Positions 48,101 through 60,956 are shown, counted from the stretch's first letter. The stretch is DNA of 64,000 nucleotides from Phorcus lineatus (GCA_921293015.1 OV121083.1:26466908-26530907); one strand, 5' to 3'. The notes: generated by a model not told the origin, from the sequence alone. Numbers and translations are program-made.

Positions 48101-51100
48101 TGTCTTGTAATACTTAGTAGTAAATAATGGCTTGGTCCGATGCGATTACAGCTGATAAACTTCAGGATTTAGCCGAGAAGAATGCATTTATATAAAACGT
48201 GTTCTAAATAAGATATCATTTCTCTTGCACTCCGTTGTACGCGAATGTTCCACAGTAAATGTACAATATGTGTTCGACGTGTAGAAATTAATTGACAACT
48301 GTTGCCCAAAATGATGAAAAGTCATTTTTTCTAAAAAAGGCTTATCGTCTCATAATCTACTAAAAACCTTACATATTCGACATTTGGAAATGTTATAGCT
48401 ATCAAATCGGAGATTTAATGTTAAATTACACATAACATATTGACAGAGATCTATGTGAGTGTTGTCGAAGCATTTCGGATTCATTTATACGCTGATGTAG
48501 CATATTTAAAGAGGGGGTCAATTCATACCTGTTAACATGGATTAGAATCATAACGTTAGAGAGATTTATAAAAGCTTTAATCTCAGCTATAACCATTAAT
48601 AGTCAACAAGCCAGCTCCTGTCTAAACCTTATGATATGAGGAATAAGAGTGCGGCACGCTACAGAAAGTGTCCTTTCATGTAACCTTCTCGTTATTTCAA
48701 TAGTAACTAAAACCAACGGAATGAATATCCATTCTATCAAAAGTGATTGCAAAATCGTTACAAGTATTAAAAAATCGATTCGAAAATTACAAAACGTTGT
48801 TACAAGGATGTATATTATTAACACCCGCTGATAGCTGAAAGGATTAAGGTATTATCACAAAATGTTTTCGAAAAAACGCGTTAAACGAAGCAATTTTTCA
48901 AATTTATAATCCTTCGTTGCTTAAAAGATGTCATCAATACAAACTGGTTTCTCGAATAAAATTAAATTCATGAGAAGCAATTCGTTGTCTTACTACTAAT
49001 TGTTTAATCGATGGCATTATCATCAAATATATCCGGGTTATAAAAAAGGAAGCAGTTTGTTACCAAAAGTGTTGATGGAAAAGATATGCTAGTATTATTA
49101 TGATATTAAAACAATAAATTATTTAAAAGTTTTGAAAAAAGAGGCTTATGTTGAATGAAGCAATATGTGACTGTTGTTTACAGCTGATTGATCATCATGA
49201 TACCTTATCATATGCTTTATGGAAGTTGAACGTGAGTAGAATATTAGTAAAATACTGTTAAATTCTATTGAGATGTTAGCAATATAAAGTACAAAATCGT
49301 TTAAAGAGAGAAACGTATTTCGAATGCAGAATTCGTCAGTTGATATATGTATTAACAAACTCATTCGAACCTAAGACGATAGATTAATCATGATTTAGCG
49401 TCAGATGAACGATGACAGAATTATTAAATGGTTTCAAATAAAAGTGTAACCAAACTATTGCCAATCGCCAAACTTAAATACAAGCGCATTTTTAAAACAA
49501 GCTTAATGCTTTTAGTCATGTGGTGTGAAACATTTAACAGTGATATCGATTTTCGATACGATCCAAAACGTTATCAGAAGAAAACCCTATCTACTTGATT
49601 TGAAAGTACATGTCTAGAAATAAAAGTCAATCAAATTATTAAAAACCAATTTCAGATTTGATGATCTAGTAACATTCAGCACTTGACATTACCAGATCAT
49701 GAGCTTTTGAAGTCACATCGGCTTTATCGTCACGAAGAGGATTGATTATGGTTCTATTGTATAACAATGTCCTATACAATACGGATACGATCATCGATTT
49801 TCCGATTAATATCCATCGAAGATAAAAGACCTTATGCAAGTTCAGCAAAACCTTGTTTCCCCTTGATATTAAACGAACATTCCTATATGATAATGAAACA
49901 CTTTCATTTATAATGATAAAAATCATGGTGCCTCGTGTACAACAGAATAAATCAATAAGTTCTATAACATCTTAAACATTAAACTTTATAATAAGTCCGA
50001 GGACATACACGGTTGAAGAGAACGTGACTTTCTATTTCTTCTTTGAATAATTCTATTGTCATAATCCTGACAGAAAAGTTTTCTTTCCGAGTCGCCAAAG
50101 TCCACTTAAATGAAGCAGAAAAAAATATAGTTTTAAAATGACAAACGACAAACTTCTTTCAGAAAAAGTTGAAAACTATATGGATTTGACCTGTTTGATT
50201 ACACGTGGAAAAAATATTGCAACACCCTCTCTTTTAATAACTTCACTGAAATATAAATTGATGATTTGAGATTCAATTGATTTTGAATTTTTTATCTTAA
50301 AAATTGCATCAAGATAGGAAAACATTCTCTTTAATAATAACCTAGTTTATTTTTTATAAAACAGTCATCAAAATAAACCTTGAAAACTCCTAGTTTTCAT
50401 AGTCGAAAACGTTTATTGAAATAGCAATTTGATCTAAGAAGATGTTTGCACTTACTGCTTTTGCCACATTAATGAAGGAACGAAATCAAGAAGGAAACTT
50501 GGTAATTGGTGGTACCCAAATGAACAAGAATGATTGATGAATAAGATGATACTGAAGATGTCTTTTTGGCCAAAGGCTAAAGTCCGATTTGGTATTTTAT
50601 ATGTCATAAGTGCTGTTAACATAGCTGTATAGCCAATCTGCTTCATATTGGTGACAAAACAAAATTGAAATTTGGTGTTGCAATACTTTCTTTCAAGTGC
50701 ATACATGATAGGAAACCAACTCACCCACTGCGATGAAGACTTTCTTGACAGCTTTTATGTTTTTAGAAAACTTGGTGCTGAGAGATTGTTTATTCTCAAT
50801 AGCATGTCTTCTAGAACCATTAGGGGATTCGAACCCAGTACTCACACTCCTCACATTCCCCGGTCCTGGTTTTATGAGAGTCATTTTCAACGACTCAATC
50901 TTTCTTATATGGTCTCTGGCAATTTGAATAATTTTTATATAGGAATACAACATTAGAGCCAATGGTAAACCCATTCCAAACACAACAAAGAATATCGAAA
51001 AGGAAACTTGAGAAATGTACTCAGGATTGCAAATTGGTATGGTTTGGGGCTGAAATTGGTAGTCGCCCCATCCGTATATAGGAAAGGTTGCAGTGCACAC

Positions 51101-51565
51101 ACAAAAAACCCATATAGCAGCAACTACCAAAGAGACTCTCTTAAGGGTTGCCTCAATCGGGTATCTCAAGGGGTGTCTGATGCTGAAGTAGCGATCCACG
51201 GCAATTCCTGAGAGTGAGAAGATAGAACACTGCATGAGACTGACGGTCAGAAAGGCAGTGAACTCACACAAAGCGTGAGACAGAGGCAATGAGAGAGACG
51301 ATGTGGAGAGGATCCAGAAGGGGAGAACCAGACTCCCTACGAGGATGTCTGTGACCACGAGGTTGAGGATGAAGACGTTGGAGGCCGTTGGTTTACTTGA
51401 CGTCTTGTAGACAGCGAAGCAGAGGAGAAGGTTACCAACGAGACATGTGAAGATGAGCAGAGAAATGGCGAAGATTTGGAGAGACAGTGCGAGTCTCGTG
51501 ACGTAGATCTCGTCTTCCCTTCTCACGCAAAATGTCTCTCCATCTGTACAGTTGAAAGATGTCAT
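41662..51565 (-). CDS. Class A (rhodopsin-like) G-protein coupled receptor, two exons
   Basis: Exons 51565-50725 and 42128-41662 join (phase 1, donor gtgagt, acceptor tttttcag) into 435 residues. TM1 about 25-52 with GN (N45); TM2 63-86 with D73; C100 before TM3; DRY at 124-126; W152 in TM4; extracellular C179; TM5 187-212 with P201; TM6 274-296 with CWGP (286-289); TM7 311-332 with NSSVNPVIF (320-328). An N-glycosylation site NCT lies at 5-7, and an intracellular loop 3 of about 55 residues is Ser/Lys-rich. The tail has a Cys after the helix-8 region. Residue 3.32 is Thr107, not Asp, which argues against a canonical monoamine receptor. GPR161-like and other orphan groups are possible; the ligand is unknown. 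The ATG at 51565 gives a typical short N-terminus. Confidence 0.93.
42605..42871 (+). mobile_element. YY1-motif MITE family, left-half copy (GPCR intron)
   Basis: Shares 'aaaaggacagtcc', 'gaaatccaaggggacattcc' and 'gaagccattca.aggcg' with 40755-41170. Its continuation is replaced by the tandem array that starts at 42872. Confidence 0.75.
42872..43305 (+). repeat. Minisatellite, about 41 bp unit, inside the MITE
   Basis: About ten diverged copies of 'ttgtcaatctatttcagaaa' plus 'atattctgcttgg' at spacings of 36-54 bases. The unit begins with 'ggcattgtcaat', matching the MITE's internal 'ggcattgttgat', so it probably expanded from within the element. Confidence 0.8.
43306..44344. other. GPCR intron, no feature supported
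   Basis: AT-rich intronic DNA; nothing recognised. Confidence 0.4.
44345..44582. repeat. (GAT)n/(GCT)n trinucleotide repeat region
   Basis: Interrupted GAT, GAA and GCT triplets; opposing Met-rich and Ile-rich open frames are repeat translations. Confidence 0.85.
44945..45300 (+). mobile_element. YY1-motif MITE family, diverged copy (GPCR intron)
   Basis: Shares 'ggggtatttttgtggcaacg', 'gtgaaggcattcatcgg', 'aaggcatt.tcgatca' and ends in 'aaacaaaatggcggcc'. Confidence 0.7.
46150..46530 (-). mobile_element. YY1-motif MITE family, reverse copy (GPCR intron)
   Basis: In reverse complement: CTTTAAAGGACAGCGCCATC at the start, 'aaattcaagggaatattcc', 'gaagccattcatcggcgcta', and 'gaaaacaaaatggcggac' with 'cgatgccgatagg' and CTTTAAAG at the end, so short CTTTAAAG termini are visible. 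Confidence 0.8.
46531..50718. other. GPCR intron, no further feature supported
   Basis: AT-rich intronic DNA with a diverged fragment of the AAAGAGCCACT MITE at about 47690-47880 ('aatcagaaaccgag.ccgg', 'gcgcgcgccaatgac'). Confidence 0.4.
50725..51565 (-). CDS. GPCR exon 1: TM1 to start of TM6
   Basis: Begins MTSFNCTDGE and ends FIAVG at a gtgagt donor (50724-50719). Higher GC than the surroundings. Reading through the donor gives only nine more codons, supporting the splice. Confidence 0.93.
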
Positions 51566-52880
51566 CGGGAAATGGTTTCTCCATTAAGCAACGTATTGCT
51601 TTCCAGTTTCTGTCTTTTTAGTTTCCAATCCGAACAGTTTAGGACAATGAAGGTTTAGATTTTTCAAATTATTGGAAATGTGCAAATCATTCCAATCGTT
51701 CACAATAGTGAAACTTTCAAAAGTCAATGTTTGATTTTTACACTCATTTCAAACACAGGTCTTTTACTTTGCTGCCACCGAGGAATTTCAATTTGTAATA
51801 TCCAGGTTATGTGGTGTATATTTGAAAATCTAAATCAAAATCCTACCACAAATCATCACAAAGACGTTACTTCGTTAAATAGTCTGCCAATAAATTTCAG
51901 TATCCAGAACTTCTTGTGCCATTCTTACAAGATATGGAACCAAATGTCAACAATTCAAGTTTATCATCTCTTTCTCATTTGGAACATTAAAAATGGTATA
52001 TATTTCCGGATATTCCATCACACCCTGGGTCAATGCCTACGCATCATGATATAGATGATTTAGTTGTTTTCATGGAGAAGAATTTCATACGCTGAACATA
52101 CTTCGAATCTCCCAAAGTACATCAAATCTCGTGGTTTCCATCGACTGTGAATCAAACACGACCGTAACGCTCTCTGTCCATCAATGCTATTCAACGTATG
52201 TTAGTGTCATTCCGAGTTTTCAGCAAACATCGGGATACAATCGGAATCGATCGTTTTCACTCGGGTGGCGTTCGAGATCGAATAAACATTAAGTACTTCG
52301 GATTGCCATGGCTTTCAAGCATAGTATTGGTTTAATTGTCATGCTAGTTCTGTTCTCTTTACGTTTCATGTAAGGTGGTTTGTTTAAGCATGTAATTGGT
52401 GCGGGTTTTGGATCAAATATTTCCAATTACCATTATTAAACGGATTGATTGGTTTATACGATCGGTAAATGTGTAACGTTATTGATGTTACTAACGGTTA
52501 CTTCAAATCACATTTGAGTGCCGTTAACATACTTTCATAATTATGAATTGGATGGATAGTTCAAGTTTAGATGCAATGCCATACCAATGCGTTTTTCAGC
52601 TATCGTCTACAGATTTAAATGCAATTGTACTTCCTACTTCGATAGTATTTAAACATCTGAAAATACATTGTGTTTTCATGATTTTTTATTTTGGCATATT
52701 TTAACATATGATGAAAACATTGCACATATTCATACTCCAGTCATACCTTTACTTTGAAACCGTGCAGAATATGTTTAAGTATCAGACACGCTTATAACTA
52801 TTTCCGTTTCATAAAACGTCAGTTAAAAACCCTCGACTTAATAGTTACATTATTAACGGTTTCTTAAAAAATTCTTCCGC
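51566..52880. other. GPCR 5' flank; no coding feature
   Basis: A 124-codon + frame at 51680-52054 has no domain or splice partner. It could contain the GPCR 5' UTR and promoter, but no element is diagnostic. Confidence 0.35.
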
Positions 52881-52884
52881 TTTT

Positions 52885-53000
52885 TTAGATCATCAGACCT
52901 GAAAACTCAGATGATTTTATGCAATAGTTCGGCGTCGGCGTAAACTTTTTCACATTTTCGACTTTCCCTATATACAAAACTCCTGCACTTAGGTTATCCG
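52885..53000 (+). repeat. Mollusc-style 'tcatcagacctgaaa' dispersed repeat
   Basis: Reads 'atcatcagacctgaaaactc', 'cagatgattttatgcaatag' and 'ggcgtcggcgtaaac' before 'cacattttcgac', which resembles a repeat with a self-complementary head that is common in marine invertebrates. Confidence 0.4.
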
Positions 53001-53120
53001 AAGATTTGAAAATCTTACCCTTAAAAACTATTTGGTTGGAGGCTGCAAATTTACGAGTATAATTTTTCTGACACGATGACTCGAATTTCTAATTTTGATG
53101 TTGACCCCATTCATAACAAG

Positions 53121-53217
53121 GGAGTGACCATCTTCCTACGCAAAGCTTAACTATTGCCAGTCCCGGACAGTTCGAGACTGGCAATAGTTAAGCTTTGCGT
53201 AGGAAGATGGGGAGTGA
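53121..53217. mobile_element. Perfect 35 bp hairpin flanked by 7 bp direct repeats
   Basis: Arms 53128-53162 and 53176-53210 are perfect reverse complements around a 13 base spacer. The sequence GGAGTGA lies immediately outside both arms (53121-53127 and 53211-53217). Confidence 0.85.
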
Positions 53218-55224
53218 CAGGATACCCACCCTCAAATCTTCTTTCATCTATTTTCAAGAATCCCTTAATGCCAAGAATCGCAACTGTCAAAAGTTTTATC
53301 CGTGTAGGATGGAGACTCATCTTCACAACGTCGCTGCCGAAACGAAAAGATATCCAACTCTTCAATGGATACAGTCTATCTCGATACGTTTTCGCCTTGG
53401 CATGAGAATATGGATGGAGACTATACGGTATATTTCTTCGTCCTATCCCAAATAATATGATCGTGGCAAAGGTGCATGTTTAGGGTGATTTACCAAAACC
53501 ACAACTTGTTGACGTTGGAAGCTAAATTTTCAGAATACCATTTTTTTTCACTGACGATTACTGTTTGAAGATTTAGCCCTTTAAATATGGGCGTGGTAGG
53601 GTACCCATCCTGAAATATTTTGTCGTCTTGTTTTCAGACACCGATGCCATCTTTAAAAGTTTAATAAATAAAGATGTAAATGTCATTGTCCTACCCAAAA
53701 AATAAACGTGTGACAGGGGTTTATATGAGGTAGCAGGGTTGCAAATAAAACCGGCTAACCATTTTTCAAAGCTTTGCAAAATGGCCAATTGAAGCAATAT
53801 GTTGTGGTAATGAGTAATCAAACAAGCCCAAGTTCATGTCTGTAGCACAATTAATGAGCAAAATACAAACATAAAATGGTCAGCAATTTTGTAGCGTATG
53901 ACTGAAGTCGGAAAAGGGACAGAGAACATGAATCAAACTTTTTCATGTGGTTTAAATAAGAGCCAAAATACCATTTGGGCTGTGTTAAGTTCACTTCCAT
54001 CTTAAACTATATTTATCTATGCCCAAATTAGGAAATTTTCTTGTTTAAATGATAATGTCACATGAATATATTATTTCCTCTCGCCATGTCTCATTTACTG
54101 GCTTGATGATGGGGACTCGCCTATGAGCCTGCGAGAGGAGAGGCACACTTCTAAAGAAATACAAAGGAAGGGTTTTCATAATTTTATTATAAAAACAATT
54201 AAAGCATTTTACATGAATAGACAATTCCTAATCCTTCCTTCTCTACCCATCCTACGTATCCCCATACTTCCTCTACTCCCATAATACTTTACCCATCCTA
54301 GCCGTTGTTGGCACCATGAAACCCCGCCTGTCCAACTTCCTACTCTTTCAGGTCCAGCTCTGCTCTTCCGAAACTTCCTCCATTGCTTACTTCACTAACT
54401 GACTTCACCTACCGACTAACTGCTCGCGCATCCCCTTTTTAACCCTTGACTACATTAATCTTATGGGTGTGTTTTTCTCTTGACCAATCATTTCTTTACT
54501 TCACCCTATGGCATACGTCAGTCAGTACTTTGACCTTCGACCTCGATAACCTCGAACCTTACCCTTTGTGACGTCACAACCTACTCTCTCTAATTGGTTA
54601 ATACACTTTAGCAAATGCTCGGTAATTCATAACGTCACGATAATGCATTTTATCTCTCATTTATTCTTCTTACCAAGCTGTATTTGACATAAGATATGAT
54701 TACATGTTAGGCTTGGTCGTAAATTCCAATTGACCAAATGTCACATATGTCAGAATACTTGGCCTAAACTCATTTCTGATCCGTGTTTCTCATAATTGAT
54801 AACTAAAGAACACGCACCTTTTGATCACCTGCCCTATTATGTCTTTTGTCTACACATTTGCTACTTTCAAATAATATCTCACTATTCTAACCTTATTTTT
54901 AACATACTGAATATTTCCTAAAAACCCCATATTCTAACTTACTTTCAATCTCACTACATAACAATAATACAAAAGCGGCCAGATTGATGTTTATAAGTCG
55001 AATGTGTACATTAATTTCACAATAGTGTTAGTTACATGACTTACTTAGTACTTACACTACCAACCTATATTTGCTTTGTATCTGCTGGCAATAGCATTCT
55101 TTCATTAGGATTGAGTCAAGAAAATGCTGATCGGATGTTTTGATAAAAAAATTCGCATACGAACGCAGCACGTTGTTTTCAATGAGTTGTCTTACACTAC
55201 GTCCGTCTCCTCAATGTGTTGCTA
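53218..55224. other. No supported gene
   Basis: Short frames only. 54210-54440 is unusually pyrimidine-rich on the + strand (CCTACC, CTTCCT, CTACTC words) and unexplained. Confidence 0.35.
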
Positions 55225-55270
55225 TGCGTTGCGAAAAAAATAGAACCTGTTCTATTTTATTCGCAACGCA
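55225..55270. repeat. 46 bp hairpin
   Basis: Arms TGCGTTGCGAAAAAAATAGA.. (55225-55245) and its complement (55250-55270) pair with one mismatch in 21 around CCTG. Confidence 0.8.
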
Positions 55271-55519
55271 CTCGAAATCGCATTGGAATTCCCTATGTGA
55301 CGTCATTATTTTGTCATTGGAAGAGGTATTTCCCCAACACGTGGTACGTACGACAATTCAGGTAGGTTTAGTTATGCATTAATGTCAACAACATTCATAT
55401 ATTATAGATATACCAATGTACATCTGTGTATCAAGTCATATATCCATTGATGTTGCACACATACACATTGTACCCTTCACTTCATTATCCAAATACTGTC
55501 TATAACTTACCTACATATA

Positions 55520-55580
55520 CTGCCCATTACATATATGTACATGCATACAGGTACATACATACATACACCAATACATACAT
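55520..55580. repeat. (TACA)n microsatellite
   Basis: Interrupted TACA/CATA tetranucleotide tract. Confidence 0.85.
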
Positions 55581-56211
55581 ACATTATTCACTTCGGAAAA
55601 ATTGCAAGGAAGATAATCGCAAACAAATCGCATGCAAAACGCTCGTTATGTAAACCCTCAAATCGCATGCGTCAACGCAATTCATCTTAATATAAAAATT
55701 GTTTGGACTTTGGAGTTTTCCTGATATTGCTAGCTAATATAAAACGTAACGCAACACTTTTCCCAAAGGGATATGTACCGTCGTGCGTCTATCAGATAAT
55801 TTTGCTGCTATCATTCCGATTGACTAGCATTGAACCGATGTTGGTGATTAAAGAAACACGATGAGCATACATAACCAGTTGATAATTATGTACTAGTATT
55901 TCATGCATGTAGTATGTAATTGTTTGTCACTTGCAGTAATATTTTCAAACTTTTAATTTCTTCATTTCTGAAATGTTTGAAACCGGCGAGGTAAGTTCAC
56001 ATCCGGACTGGTTGTTTATTTCAGTTTCCAGTCCTCACATCTCGCTTGTGGAGGTCGATCTTCTAAATCCATGTCACAGTTTTCGTTATATTTATGACTC
56101 CGACAGAGTTTAATTCCACGCTTACTTTGTATTCCAGATCCGGAGTGTTACTTAGGCCCAAATGATTTTCCATCTCTCTGTATTCAAGGGACGCGAATTA
56201 ACTTAGGGGTA

Positions 56212-57937
56212 CAGCTGAATTTCGAAAGTTTGTTCACGCAATCTAGTTAAAACTAGCTGTGATAGAATACGTCCCCAAGTCCGTTATTACATGTAGATAA
56301 TTATATACCTATTCCGTGTCGCGCAGGCGCGAACCTCACCCAATCAAAAGAGAATTGGCCCAGCGCTTCGAATCGAGGGACAATGCGATTGTTTCGCCGT
56401 TCTTGAGCACCTCGATTACAAAATCCGAATGTTACCGATGTATCGCAGTGAATAGTGTTGAACAATATTTTGACAGCAACAATTCTATGCAGATAATTTT
56501 GACGGAATAGTTGTGTGTTGTTAATTTGTTCATTTGTGCAAAGGTAAATCAACAAAATAGGTCAAACAATCACAAAATAAGTTATTAATATAGAGAAACG
56601 TAGGGTAAACGTCAGCAAATGACACTAACCAAGATGCAAAAGAAATTCGTCTTTGATTGGTTGAAAGCTGACTTCCCGTCCTCAATTTATTGGTCGGTTC
56701 GACATTAGTCAAAGGTCACCTGAACATGACATCGATCAGTAATTTTCTAGATGTATTGACGGATCAATACAGCTAGATTTTACTCAATTTTAAATAGATT
56801 GTTTGTTCACGTAACTGCATATCCTAGTGCAAATATTGTTAAATCTGGGATGTCTTTGAGGCATCGTAGCATTGCGAAAAAGAAACGGATTTTCAAAACG
56901 TAAGTGGAAAACGATTGTACCTTCACACAACCGCATAAAAAAAAACAAAGTTAACATTTACAGTTTTAGCAGATCATTGAAGTCTCAAAGGGTCATTCTA
57001 CCATGAAAGTGCTGGATACTCGATTCTGATTGGCTGTTTTGTCCGACTCAGAGGGTATCAATTCACGATTGAAGTTGCTCTGTTTACCCGAAATCAGTTT
57101 ACAATGTATGAATACATACATTGACTTCCGACTATCCGACTGGTAACTTCAGAGTCGATATTCTGCGCTATCAAGCCAGTATAACATGTCTCTGATTTTC
57201 AAACACACTAGGTTTATCTCCTAATTATTTCGAAAACACTTATTTTTCATCTATCTCTTTAAAATTATGTTTTAAATGATCAACAGCTTTAGAGACAAGT
57301 CGTGTTTATTCCTTTGCACTAAGTCAGTGTGATTGTGCTGATTTTGGTCTCAGAGAGTCGATGTAGAATACTTTAATCGATATTTAACAGGCCTACCAAA
57401 GAAAAAATCGAATCGCAACGGATAGCAACGAATGACCACATTTACAGACGAAATCGCATCACAACTAATAGATACGAAACGAAAAGTTACGAAATAGCAT
57501 TCAATCGACGATCAGCACTGACAAAGAGTATGTTTTAAGATTTCTCATGTGGCTTTATATAAGAATCAAATGACCATATGTATTGAGGTAAGTTCAATTC
57601 GCCTCTCAAAATTAGTTTTTTTAACTCTAAAATGCCGAAATGTTATATTTTCTTCTTTTCATTAATAATCAAAAAACAGTCATACAATGCATAAAAGTCG
57701 AAATTCTACGTCCCGTTTACATATACATTAGTTACTAAGCACTTTTAACCCATGTTTATCTTCATGTCTACTGTAAGCTAGTTTCCAAAATTACGTTTGA
57801 GATCAGAATTGTGAAAATATGACCCCTTCTGTCTATTTCATCATGCCAAATGTTATTGTCGTCCAAACTAAACCCAAATTACATGATATTTGCACTGTGA
57901 TAAAGTGTTAAGTGAACAAACTTTCGGTATGCAGCTG
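56212..57937. mobile_element. TA-flanked inverted-repeat transposon, 1.7 kb
   Basis: Left end CAGCTGAATTTCGAAAGTTT and right end (reverse complement CAGCTGCATACCGAAAGTTT) both continue into GTTCAC and are flanked by TA. A second 'tgtttgttcacgtaactgca' near 56804 suggests a nested or shorter family member. Parts recur at 61785-62332 and, reversed, at 38580-38715. No transposase recognised. Confidence 0.7.
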
Positions 57938-57978
57938 TAGAGTTATTTTTCTTACTTTCAACATAAGACTTTACATAA

Positions 57979-58092
57979 CAGGGGCGTAGGAACAGGGGGG
58001 GCTTGGGCTTTTTTTCGAAATGGTTTTTTTTTTTTGGTTACAAAATTTCAATTCAAGCCCCCCCCACTTTCAAATTCGCTTTTACGCCCCTG
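57979..58092. mobile_element. hAT-like 114 bp MITE
   Basis: Ends CAGGGGCGTA and TACGCCCCTG are perfect inverted repeats of the hAT 'CAGGGGCG' style; inner arms 'gggggggcttg' and 'caagccccccc' also pair. The flanks 'gactttac' and 'gtaaagtc' are inverted rather than direct, so a target-site duplication is not confirmed. Confidence 0.75.
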
Positions 58093-58314
58093 CGTAAAGT
58101 CAATAATCTATGATCCAAGACTTCGTTTACATGAAATATTTGTATAGTTATCCTTACCAACCAAAGATAACTCATCAATGTCAAGAACACCGTATAAGAA
58201 TACAATTTCAAACTGAAATCAACAAGTTTCTGAAACAGTCAGATTTTAAACCGCAGAGATTGCTCGTTAAACACTTTGGCTTTACCGAGATGGCTTAGTG
58301 AAGACTGCGATATA

Positions 58315-58523
58315 AACCCAGTTTCACTTTAGTCTGAGTGCAAAGCGGGGTCCTTGTGGCCAGCATCAATAAATATTCAATATATAATCACCGTTGGCTC
58401 TTTGAGATTGGTATAAGGAGCTATAATCTCACAAAGCCCACCTTGTGCTAAGGGTGTCCATAACCCAAAGTTATAACATTGAGTTAATTGCCTTGAATTA
58501 AAAGGGCTTTGTGAAACTGGGCC
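58315..58523. mobile_element. CCCAGTTTCAC MITE
   Basis: Left CCCAGTTTCAC (58317) and right GTGAAACTGGG (58511-58521) are perfect 11-base inverted repeats, with 'ctttgagatt' and 'aatctcacaaag' also facing each other inside. Confidence 0.7.
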
Positions 58524-60826
58524 TCAGGCCAGTGGGAAAGCCAATTAAAGTGTAATGACGATTCGATTGAACTTTCTGATTATTCAAGAATATTGATATT
58601 GATTCACATCAATCAATTTGCTTACAAGAGGATACAGATTTTGTATCACATATGATCTACATCGTCTGATTTACATAAATGGAATCGTTGTCCAAAAAAT
58701 AATCATTTTCACATACTTGCATAACTTGTGTTACGAAAACAAGATTTTTATTCTTTAAAGTAACAACTAATGCATTCAATTCCTGAATGCCAATTTTTAA
58801 TTATTCATAAATAAATATGCAAATATTACCTCCCGCAACACCGTTTTAATCATTTTTTTAAAAAAATATTAAATTAAATATAAATAAATATAGATTTTTT
58901 TAAAGAATGACGCATAACTCCTTGAACTAAATTTCATGGTTTTAATGTAGCTAAAGGTTACTCAACAATCATTTCTTGTTTAACGTTAGATTTATTCACC
59001 TTTCAATTTGGGATAAGGTAGCATAAATCAATGGGGCACAGTGTGATCATTAGATAAACGCAGAAATTGAGGAAGTGACAAACATTAATCTCTTCCTCTT
59101 ATTTATTCAAATGAAACCAGCAGCCATGACTTATTGACATCGTGTTGTAAAATTGTCCTGCATCTTATCCCAGACTGGCCAAGAGGTTAAATTCAAAATT
59201 TCTCCTAAAGTGCGTTTACCGATGAGATATTGAAGCCGGGGAAAAAGGAAAGCACATGCCTTATGTTAATATGTACGGAAGAACATCATATGTAAGTTTT
59301 CTATTTGATCTACTTATTTTTTTTATTACTGAACTTTATTTTTTAAATAAGTCCATATCACTATAAATGGGGTTAAAAGGGGTTTAATCCATCAACAATA
59401 TTACAATCTAGACTTCGTTTATGTTTTATGTTACATTAGATATTTTTATGTTACATATCCTAGAAATTACTTAAATCTTGAACTATTTTTGTTGAAAGTA
59501 ATTTTCGGACATCGACGGAAAAATTATTTTATGTGCAATGTATTTTAAAAGAGGGTCCCTATTATCGTGGTAATGAGAACTTTTTGATAATTATTTTCAA
59601 TAATTTTATGATTTTTGTGGCTGTTTCCTATTTCTTTCGAATGAATGGTACGTTACTTTCAATATAGATGAAATCATCAAAGCACTCCCCTTTTACACAT
59701 CTGTCATTTAAAAACAAATTAAAGTTAAGATCAAATGAGAAATATTTGTTAAAAACAGAATTTGGTTCCATTAATTAAGTCGCATGCAGCTAAATTTCGT
59801 AAAGGTAAACTCGGTAACTCCGAAGATTTCAAATCACAACAAAGTTTAGAACATATAATTGAATATTTTAAAAATCTAACCTATTTACATGCTGCTGGAA
59901 TTTCCCCCCTAACTTTTGTGTGTTTCGCAAATAAAAATTCTTGGTCGGCAATGGAGACAAAAAACACTTTTGTCATGAGAATGAAGTCACCTCGATGTTG
60001 TTATTTCTTTTATCATTTTTTTTATTTTTCCCTCGGCAATACGCAAAACAATACTATTCCTTACAACAAATTTCATAATTCAATTCTTTTTTCAAATGTG
60101 TCAGAACTGGCAGGCACAAAAAGGTTTGATTAAACTCCTCACATCTGATTGCGTCACGTCAGTGCACAGAGTTCAATATTATTAGAGTAACCGCCCCTTG
60201 ACAGCCTTGACTGTAGTTCTGAAAACAGTTTCAAGACTTTCTCTTTTGACATTTTGACAAGAATATATCATAACCTTCAAAGGGTCATCATTTCTCACTC
60301 TCAGGTACGATTTATTGGAGGTTCATTCGTTCATGAATGTAATATTTGTTGATGAAATACTGCACGAAAGCTTTTCTTGAGGTCACATCACACGTGCACA
60401 GAGCAAAATACAGTACTGAAATAATATTCCGCGAGCATCGATTGAAGATTTCAATAATATTCTTAGCTTGTTTCTGTACTCATTGAGGGAAAAAATAAAA
60501 CGAGTCTTTTTACCTTAGAACCAAATATAAGACCATTTTAATTTTAGCGCAAAATATTAACCCTTTTGCCCGTTTTTTAAAATTTGAATCCCGAGATATT
60601 TCAGCATATTTTCCATATTAATAAAAGGACAACTATACCCTCACTCAAAACGTACAGGGTACTTGGGTAGCCGATTTAGGGTTTAGTTCTCATGCGATGA
60701 AGCTTTTCTGTTGTTTATTTCTGCAGCTAACTGTTGAAAAAAATATTTTCATTCTGTTAAATGATAATCTTAAAAAGTTTATAGGTCATTACCTGGCCAA
60801 AAGTGAGTCATCATTAGCCTACAGTT
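58524..60826. other. No supported gene
   Basis: AT-rich DNA. A 123-codon + frame at 59762-60133 shows no domain, no paired splice sites and repeat-like composition. Confidence 0.4.
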
Positions 60827-60947
60827 GAATTACCATTTACTTACTATACAAGAATGATTTATTGAATTACCATTTACTCACTCTACTATACAAGCATGAT
60901 TTATTGAATTACCATTTACTTACTCTACTATACAAGAATGATTTGTA
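60827..60947. repeat. Three tandem copies of a 37-42 bp unit
   Basis: Units begin 'gaattaccatttact' at 60827, 60864 and 60906 and contain 'tatacaagaatgattt'. Confidence 0.9.
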
Positions 60948-60956
60948 TAAGCTGAT

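Noticed and set aside
51680..52054. 124-codon + frame upstream of the GPCR
   Set aside because: Composition and lack of motifs suggest chance; it overlaps the GPCR 5' flank.
59762..60133. 123-codon + frame
   Set aside because: No domain, AT-rich composition like its surroundings, no splice partner.
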